Made by a program: the position numbers and the translations under genes. The notes below the pieces were generated by a model. It ran no database searches. It saw nothing but the letters and a program-made list of their open reading frames with translations, and had not been told where the DNA came from. This document shows, piece by piece, positions 46,848 through 51,482 of a DNA stretch of 51,482 nucleotides. The stretch comes from a virus. The stretch is from positions 1-51,482 of the IMG/VR virus record IMGVR_UViG_3300025778_000019; one strand, 5' to 3'. Positions within the stretch are counted from its first letter, which is position 1. Each line of letters begins with the position of its first letter.

Positions 46848-47228
46848 ATGAAATACAAACCCGACCTGAATGAGCGCGTGACGATCCGGATCAGCCCGGC
46901 GCTACGAAGCGAGACCCTGAAGCTCTGCGAAAAAAACGATCTCGATGAAGCCTTGGTTGTTCGACTCGCGCTGGAGGCCGGACTGCAGATTGCCAAGGAG
47001 AAAGGCTTCGTCGCCATGATGGAGAAAAGAGACCAGGGGCTATCCGCGCGCTCTGTGGCAAAGACTCCCCCCAAAAAATCAGGCCCCGTGAAGCATATCA
47101 TCACACGAGGCGAGGGGGTAGGGTGGGTCCTTAAGACAGCCAAGGGCCGCGAGATTGCCAAGGGCCCCCTTTACTCCATGAAGGCAAAGGCCCGCAAACT
47201 CGGCGATTCGTTCCGGATCGAGGACTAA
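46848..47228 (+). CDS. RHH-like protein with C-terminal extension
   Basis: The protein has 126 residues from ATG 46848. NERVTIRISPALRSETLKLCEK, then DLDEALVVRLALEAGLQ has the strand-helix-helix pattern of RHH proteins. The C-terminal half is a basic domain (KTPPKKSGPVKHIITRGEGVGW, LKTAKGREIAKGPLYSMKAK). It starts two bases after the membrane gene stop, and converges with the leftward gene at 47225 with overlapping stops. The third RHH-like protein in 1.2 kb. Confidence 0.55.
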   Translation: MKYKPDLNERVTIRISPALRSETLKLCEKNDLDEALVVRLALEAGLQIAKEKGFVAMMEKRDQGLSARSVAKTPPKKSGPVKHIITRGEGVGWVLKTAKGREIAKGPLYSMKAKARKLGDSFRIED

Positions 47229-47674
47229 TCAACGATTGCCAATTCCCCGCGGCGGATTCCGCGAAGGGAATGGGATTTCTCGCCAGAGGGCCAGGCAATG
47301 AGCATGGAGTTGAGGGAAACCCTCTTGATCAGCCCGACTTCCTTGTTCTTGGAAAGGCGGCGCGTGATCTTCATTCCGGCCTTTGGCGCGGGTTTTGAGG
47401 CCCTTTTGGGGGCGGTTTTGACAAAATCTTGTCGATTCTCCGATCTATTGACGATTCGGAAGCCTGTTTTCTGAACCTTCCGTTCATTTTGAGGATCCCA
47501 GACCGTGAAGGTTTTGACTTCGATTTCACCGGCCCTGATGCCTGGGGCCAAGTGTTCCCTGACGCGCTCCGGAGAGCATTCCAGTTGGCTTGCAATGGTC
47601 TCCTGATCATCCCAGCCGGACGGCCAGGCATAGACCTTGGCGTTCATTTTTTGGACGTGTTTTTTCCATTTCAT
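47225..47674 (-). CDS. Winged-helix-like DNA-binding protein
   Basis: The protein has 149 residues. The first half (YAWPSGWDDQETIASQLECSP, then ERVREHLAPGIRAGEIEVKTF) is a winged helix-turn-helix pattern; the second half is basic with a small beta domain (KKNKEVGLIKRV-like). Coupled by ATGA to the phosphoesterase gene. Likely a partner or regulator of that enzyme. Confidence 0.55.
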   Translation of the reverse strand: MKWKKHVQKMNAKVYAWPSGWDDQETIASQLECSPERVREHLAPGIRAGEIEVKTFTVWDPQNERKVQKTGFRIVNRSENRQDFVKTAPKRASKPAPKAGMKITRRLSKNKEVGLIKRVSLNSMLIAWPSGEKSHSLRGIRRGELAIVD

Positions 47675-48684
47675 AAGATGATCGGTGCTGTAATGGTGCG
47701 GCCACGCTGCTTGTCAAAAAGGAAGAAGGTCTGCTGTGGGGGCTCATAGGCCGCCTTGATCGAAACGGCATAGGCGTTGTACCCGACCAGGCTCCCGTTG
47801 CTAACCCACTTGGGGTTTTGCTGTTGGGTGTGCCAGTGTCCAAATACGTCGAGGTCTGCCACTTTCGCTTTGTTCCATGAAGCGATTGCCTTTTCAGTGG
47901 GAATGGTGAGGCCGCCGATGCCGCCTTGATACTTCAGGCCGTCACCATGGTGGAACCGGATCGTCTTGCCATACACAGGGACGAAAGAGAGATAGCTGTC
48001 GGCCACTACCCATTCGAGGTCATCCCCTGCGAGCTGTGCGGAGAGAATGGAATACAGGAGCCATTCGTAGGAGTTCTTGTACCCCGTCATGTGGCGCGGC
48101 TTTTTTGTGGTCCGTCCATGATTGCCGTAGTTGCAGACCACCTTGATCCCGTCGAAGTGTTTTCGAAGGTAATTGATCCCCTCGGTGAGCTGATCGCGCA
48201 GCCATAGGATTGTCTCTGTCGGCGTCAGCTCATTGGTCTCTTGCAGCTCCTCATGGATGAAGCCACTCATCAAGTCACCCCCAAGCCATAGGAGCGCCTG
48301 GTCGATCTGGCACCCTGCGCGCTGGATCTCTACCAGGCGAACGGCCGACGTGAAGAATTTGCGGATCCGGTCCTCGGCGGTCTTGAGATTGAATTCGTTG
48401 AGGCCATTCGTTGAGGCCGCGGTGACGGTTTCCTCGACGTGCCAATCAGAAGCGCACAAGACCGCGATAGCCTCGCCAGAATCCAGGTTGACCGGCTTCA
48501 TGGTGCGGGTGCTGGCTTTCTTTGACTGAAGGGCGGAAACGACATCCAGTTGGCTTTCCAGCTCCGCGACAAGTTTCTGATAAGACTCGATCTGGCGCTT
48601 GTAATCCGAGACCTCGACGCTGAAAGCGCGCTCCCTGGCATCGCGGGCTACGGATCCCCAGTCGGTGGTGGTTTTTTTAGTCAT
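47671..48684 (-). CDS. Calcineurin-like metallophosphoesterase
   Basis: The protein has 337 residues. Metal-site motifs in order: CASDWH (DxH), LLWLGGDL (GGD), CNYGNHGR (GNH), TIRFHHGDG and VFGHWH (GHxH). The N-terminal 60 residues are a coiled coil. Such phage enzymes act on nucleic acids or cyclic nucleotides, so a role in nucleic-acid metabolism or counter-defence is possible. It lies downstream of a MazG-like candidate and upstream of the winged-helix gene. Confidence 0.75.
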   Translation of the reverse strand: MTKKTTTDWGSVARDARERAFSVEVSDYKRQIESYQKLVAELESQLDVVSALQSKKASTRTMKPVNLDSGEAIAVLCASDWHVEETVTAASTNGLNEFNLKTAEDRIRKFFTSAVRLVEIQRAGCQIDQALLWLGGDLMSGFIHEELQETNELTPTETILWLRDQLTEGINYLRKHFDGIKVVCNYGNHGRTTKKPRHMTGYKNSYEWLLYSILSAQLAGDDLEWVVADSYLSFVPVYGKTIRFHHGDGLKYQGGIGGLTIPTEKAIASWNKAKVADLDVFGHWHTQQQNPKWVSNGSLVGYNAYAVSIKAAYEPPQQTFFLFDKQRGRTITAPIIL

Positions 48685-49006
48685 GGTGCTTCGTGGTGAT
48701 GGGTTTCGGGGCGTGAGAACCGGCCAGGTGTTCCAGGATGGTTGCAGCCATTGGCAAGGTCATGGCGTCATCCTCCCTCATGAGCCTGGCAAGGGATCGA
48801 ATGGAAGCGAGGCGCCGGCGTAGGTGGTGGAGATAGGCCACGGAATCAAGCACCTCCTCGCGCAAGCTTTCGGCATACCAGGAAGCGCCGCCGGTCCAGA
48901 ATCCGCCGCCATGTTCTTCCTGGCCGATTTTGTATTTGGCTCGTCCAGAGAGATAGGCATCCCCCCAGATTTCTTCTGAATCTTCTTCTGGGGTGTAAGG
49001 GTTCAT
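48677..49006 (-). CDS. Small MazG-like or unknown protein
   Basis: The protein has 109 residues. SLREEVLDSVAYLHHLRRRLAS contains an EExxD motif as in MazG-type nucleotide pyrophosphohydrolases, and the N-terminus has YKIGQEEHGGGFWTGG. The rest is helical and the tail basic. Overlaps the phosphoesterase start by 8 bases. The MazG reading is tentative; a different helical protein is possible. Confidence 0.4.
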   Translation of the reverse strand: MNPYTPEEDSEEIWGDAYLSGRAKYKIGQEEHGGGFWTGGASWYAESLREEVLDSVAYLHHLRRRLASIRSLARLMREDDAMTLPMAATILEHLAGSHAPKPITTKHHD

Positions 49007-49013
49007 CGTAGAT

Positions 49014-49610
49014 TCACCCTAGAGGCTGCAATTTGAAACCGTGCGCTGGCCGGTTTGGGTAGAAGGTGTAGAAGAAGCGTTTCTCGCTGCATCCTCCGTT
49101 TTTGGCGTCGTGGTTGAGTCCCAGCGCCTTCGCGGCCGCGATGCTCATCTCTCCCAGGTGCGTCGCTGGCCCGATGTCTGCGACGACGGCCGCGATCGTG
49201 TTCCGCGTTTTGGAGTCAGTGATCGTGGCGTGGCATCCCAGGACGACTCCTTGGGCGGCACGAGCCAGGGGACCGGGGACGACGATGTAGGGGATCTCCT
49301 CCGAGTTGACCCAGTGCAGCGGGGAAGTCTTTGGTTTGAGTGGATTGGCTACCAGGCTCGTTGTGGAAACGTAGAAGCCAGGCGCCGGATCGCCCTCTCC
49401 CTGGATGACAGGGTTTCCGGAAAGGTCGGTGACAAGAGCCCACCAGTTCCCGAGGTGTCCGGCATTGGCTGTGTAGTCCAGGCCGGTGTCGTTGGGTCCG
49501 TAGGCTCGGGGGGAGCCATCGGCGTCGATGCAGGCCTCCCCTGAGAACGTCACGCCCCCATCGGTGGGGTCTTGGTAGATGTCGAGTCCTGAAATCGTGA
49601 GGAGTTTCAT
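49014..49610 (-). CDS. GH75-like lysin (endolysin candidate)
   Basis: The protein has 198 residues. DADGSPRAYGP with an Asp near residue 29, GLDYTANAG, GFYVSTTSL, EEIPYIVVPGPLA, VVADIGPATHLGEMSIAAA with a Glu near residue 155 and LGLNHDA form the pattern of family 75 chitosanase-like hydrolases as I remember them. A beta-barrel glycosidase next to holin- and spanin-like genes is probably the cell-wall-degrading enzyme. No signal peptide, so it would leave via a holin. Coupled by ATGA to the membrane gene. Confidence 0.6.
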   Translation of the reverse strand: MKLLTISGLDIYQDPTDGGVTFSGEACIDADGSPRAYGPNDTGLDYTANAGHLGNWWALVTDLSGNPVIQGEGDPAPGFYVSTTSLVANPLKPKTSPLHWVNSEEIPYIVVPGPLARAAQGVVLGCHATITDSKTRNTIAAVVADIGPATHLGEMSIAAAKALGLNHDAKNGGCSEKRFFYTFYPNRPAHGFKLQPLG

Positions 49611-49891
49611 TGCTGGGGAGGTTGTTGGAATTGAGGCGAAAGAGCGTCAGACTCTTGGGCTTTCTGCACCGCCTTGCTGGTGCGATTGGCCCCGAAAAAT
49701 GCCAGGATCCATGTCAACAGCCCCTTGGGGTCGAAAGCATTTGCCGGGTTATGAAAGTGCGACCAAATGGCGTAAACGACGGCCGCGACAAAACTCATGA
49801 CAAGAACCAATTCCCAAACCCAGAAGGGGACGCGTAGGGAAGAGGGGTTCCCGTTAGACTCGGAAAGCGCGCGTGAAATCCATTCAAACAT
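49607..49891 (-). CDS. Holin-like membrane protein
   Basis: The protein has 94 residues from ATG 49891 (MFEWISRALSESNGNPSS). A helix (VWELVLVMSFVAAVVYAIWS) and a second hydrophobic patch (GLLTWILAFFGANR) can span the membrane, and the end is Gln/Pro-rich. It lies between the spanin-like and lysin genes, the usual site for a holin. A longer upstream frame is rejected; the chosen ATG is one base after the spanin-like gene stop. Confidence 0.55.
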   Translation of the reverse strand: MFEWISRALSESNGNPSSLRVPFWVWELVLVMSFVAAVVYAIWSHFHNPANAFDPKGLLTWILAFFGANRTSKAVQKAQESDALSPQFQQPPQQ

Positions 49892-49892
49892 T

Positions 49893-50507
49893 TTAGAAGG
49901 GGAGGTGAGGGGTGAATTCCGCCAAAAAACGGAGAGCCCATCGCCCGATTGAAAACCCAAGGGCGAATCCCCCGATAAAAGCGGCCGCAATGAAGAGGAG
50001 CTGCTTGAGCCCCGTAATCGTCGAGAGAACCGGCCTAAAAGCAGCAACGGCTGTGACGCCGCATCCCATCGAGAAAATCCAAATGAGCGCATCGCGCTCC
50101 TTCTCGGTTTGCACCCTGGCCGCCTTGTCTTTGGTGTCTTCGTTTTGCCACCAATCGCGCTGCCCGATCACGAGGTCATATTGCGCTTCATACCAGGAGA
50201 TTTTCCCGGTGGCTGTTTCGAGTTTCAGCCCCAGGTCATTGATCGTTTTCTGAAGATCCTCCACGGACCGCCTAGTGGCTGGATCTGAAACGGATCGAAC
50301 GATATTGGAAACCTGGGCGGCGGCCTGCTGCTGCGTCTGCCTGGCGTCGGAAAGAGCGGCATCCACGGCGGCATGGGGGGATGTCGCGGAGGGGCTTACC
50401 GGGACGTGAGTGCATCCCGCAAATGAAAGAGTGATGAGCGCAGCTAAAAAAAACGCCGCGATCGTGAATACTCCCATGACAAGCTTTTCCCTGGTGTTTG
50501 GGCTCAT
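49893..50507 (-). CDS. Spanin-like lipoprotein with C-terminal membrane helices (u-spanin candidate)
   Basis: The protein has 204 residues from ATG 50507 (MSPNTREKLVMGVFTIAAFF). LITLSFAGC is a lipobox with Cys near residue 31, so the protein is likely an outer-membrane lipoprotein. The middle is helical (SDARQTQQQAAAQVSNIVRS, EDLQKTINDLGLKLETATG). Two hydrophobic helices follow near the end (IWIFSMGCGVTAVAAFRP; LLFIAAAFIGGFALGFSIG). This lipoprotein plus inner-membrane helix layout is that of a single-chain spanin, which fuses the membranes at lysis. If so, the host has an outer membrane. Confidence 0.6.
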   Translation of the reverse strand: MSPNTREKLVMGVFTIAAFFLAALITLSFAGCTHVPVSPSATSPHAAVDAALSDARQTQQQAAAQVSNIVRSVSDPATRRSVEDLQKTINDLGLKLETATGKISWYEAQYDLVIGQRDWWQNEDTKDKAARVQTEKERDALIWIFSMGCGVTAVAAFRPVLSTITGLKQLLFIAAAFIGGFALGFSIGRWALRFLAEFTPHLPF

Positions 50508-50511
50508 ATTT

Positions 50512-50787
50512 TTAGGGGGTGTGAATGTGTTCCAGGTCGCGGATCCGGCGCTCATGATCAGCGATAGCCACGTCTTGGCGGTCGTTGACTTTGTTGGCCT
50601 CGGCCATTTGGACCAAAACCTTCTCAACGCTCTCCATTCTTCCGCCGAATTTATCTGTTACCTCCGAGAACTCCTTCCTGGAAACAAATTGCGCCTGGAA
50701 CAAAACCAAGATCACCATCCCGAGAGGAGTAATGAATCCGCCCCATTTTGAAACGGAGTCCATGAAATTTCGGGAAGGCTCGGACAT
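50512..50787 (-). CDS. Small membrane-anchored coiled-coil protein
   Basis: The protein has 91 residues. Helix (WGGFITPLGMVILVLFQAQF) in the first third, then a coiled coil (RMESVEKVLVQMAEANKVND, IADHERRIRDLEHI). Such proteins resemble hemolysin-XhlA-type holin accessories. Part of the lysis cassette. Four bases before the spanin-like gene. Confidence 0.5.
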   Translation of the reverse strand: MSEPSRNFMDSVSKWGGFITPLGMVILVLFQAQFVSRKEFSEVTDKFGGRMESVEKVLVQMAEANKVNDRQDVAIADHERRIRDLEHIHTP

Positions 50788-50802
50788 GGCCCGTGGTGGT
50801 GG

Positions 50803-51114
50803 TTAGACCGTTCGTTGAAGGGTGGTATCCCCCCCTGAAACCGATGCTGCCACCTGGGCAACAATGGTTCCGGAAGCCCCTCCCATTTTCCATGTCCTGG
50901 TGCCTCCGACTACGAGGGCATTGGTTGGGGAATCAATGATCGTGTCGTGAGGGGGGATTGCGGCTCCTGGGATATTGGAGTCGGAAACCGGGATAAGGGA
51001 TTCCAGTCCAACAGCGACGGGGAGCCCGTCGGGGCCGATGATTGCTAGCACAACGGGATGTGGGATCTCGCTGCGACTGCCTAGTTTTACGCTTCCGGTG
51101 GGGTTTCCGCTCAT
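50803..51114 (-). CDS. Small virion-like hypothetical protein
   Basis: The protein has 103 residues from ATG 51114, with a ribosome site (AGGAGGA) 9 bases ahead, one of the clearest here. Beta-rich (GSVKLGSRSEIPHPVVLAIIG, then PDGLPVAVGLESLIP), it looks like a small tail-tip or decoration protein. Its leader shares the CGACGAAGGAGGA sequence with the tail fibre leader at 648, so the two genes may be controlled alike. A longer frame upstream is rejected. Confidence 0.55.
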   Translation of the reverse strand: MSGNPTGSVKLGSRSEIPHPVVLAIIGPDGLPVAVGLESLIPVSDSNIPGAAIPPHDTIIDSPTNALVVGGTRTWKMGGASGTIVAQVAASVSGGDTTLQRTV

Positions 51115-51171
51115 GGTGATTGTTCCTCCTTCGTCGGTTGTAATGCTGTTGGCGTTCTGTGTCAGTAAAAA

Positions 51172-51189
51172 AGTGCGATTCGCTGCCAC
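51172..51189 (-). promoter_or_regulatory. Degenerate palindromic element upstream of 51114 gene
   Basis: On the minus strand this reads GTGGCAGCGAATCGCACT, followed by a T-run as at copy 1. The core CAGCGAATCGC is kept but the right arm differs. It probably belongs to the same promoter/operator family in weaker form. Confidence 0.4.
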
Positions 51190-51216
51190 GATTCTTGCGG
51201 TTTATCAATGCGACAA

Positions 51217-51482
51217 TCAAAACAGAAAGATTGTCGCCGAATTACTGAGATCGAATCGCGGCGGGGAGATTGTTGGGGCGCTGAATGGGTACGCGTTGCC
51301 AGCGCCGCGGTAATAGAGGTTGTAAATCTCGTTTCCGGACAGGGCTCGATTCCACACGCAGGCATCCCCTACGGCGCCGGCAATGGAGCTTGCGCCTCCA
51401 CCCGGATTACTCGGGTCTGGAACAGTAAAAGAATCCCTGCCTATGTAAAATGCGCTACTTGCGGAGGGAACATCATAGCTTG
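51217..51482 (-). CDS. LamG/lectin-like tail protein, C-terminal fragment
   Basis: The frame is open from the window edge and ends at TGA 51219-51217. The readable part (87 residues) includes FYIGRDSFTVPDP, then GDACVWNRALSGNEIYNLYYRG, the end of a LamG-like concanavalin fold used for sugar binding in tail proteins. It may be the C-terminus of the tail fibre that starts at 648 if the genome is circular with a gap, but frames differ by two bases across the direct join. The real start is outside the window. Confidence 0.6.
   Translation of the reverse strand, partial: SYDVPSASSAFYIGRDSFTVPDPSNPGGGASSIAGAVGDACVWNRALSGNEIYNLYYRGAGNAYPFSAPTISPPRFDLSNSATIFLF

Noticed and set aside
1-51482. Closing the window into a circle by joining its ends
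   Set aside because: The tail fibre frame and LamG frame differ by two bases at the join, and no end overlap is seen.

Overview
The window looks like most of the genome of a temperate tailed bacteriophage with podovirus-like head genes. Evidence: a large terminase subunit, a 733-residue portal protein, an N4 gp56-like capsid protein, no visible tape-measure or tail-sheath gene, one 5,031-residue polyvalent virion protein, an integrase beside an attP built on the 3' half of a tRNA-Gly gene, and a lysis cassette. DNA is GC-rich. The host cannot be named from sequence alone. It should carry a tRNA-Gly(GCC) gene with the matching 3' half, and its ribosomes probably tolerate weak Shine-Dalgarno signals, because most starts here lack one.

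Layout. Nearly everything is read leftward (minus strand). The late block runs from about 29.7 kb down to 1: DUF3431-like protein, small protein, terminase, virion protein, giant polyvalent protein (25931 to 10836), portal, scaffold-like protein, capsid, two low-complexity proteins, adaptor, structural protein, tail fibre N-terminus. It appears to continue from the right-hand end (51482 to 49014) with the C-terminus of a LamG-like tail protein, small membrane proteins, a spanin-like lipoprotein, a holin-like protein and a GH75-like endolysin. Both window ends therefore lie in minus-strand tail-type genes, which suggests a circular or permuted genome with a missing piece. A two-gene AT-richer cassette (6474-8275) is inserted on the plus strand.

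The middle and right hold the early genes. Region 49.0-47.2 kb carries a phosphoesterase and a winged-helix protein. A divergent ribbon-helix-helix switch with operators lies near 46.3 kb. Region 45.5-41.4 kb is a recombination module (RecT, PD-(D/E)XK nuclease, RuvC-like resolvase). attP and the integrase are at 39.96-41.3 kb. Region 39.9-36.2 kb carries an Acb2/Tad1-like anti-defence candidate, an SF2 helicase and a DnaB-like helicase. Many tiny ATGA-coupled genes follow, then an iteron array beside an AT-rich tract (32.07-32.28 kb), a second minimal tyrosine recombinase and a sigma region-4-like protein (30393-29704).

The most unusual feature is an 18-bp palindromic element, TTGACAGCGAWTCGCTGC on the minus strand. 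It occurs seven times with almost no variation, nearly always in the junction between a stop codon and the next start, with a TTGACA-type -35 hexamer at one end. Five copies head late transcription units. The sigma region-4-like gene sits directly before the first late copy. The giant virion protein also contains a second, two-part sigma-like domain. Together these suggest a phage-encoded transcription programme: one sigma-like module delivered with the virion and another made early. This link is inference.
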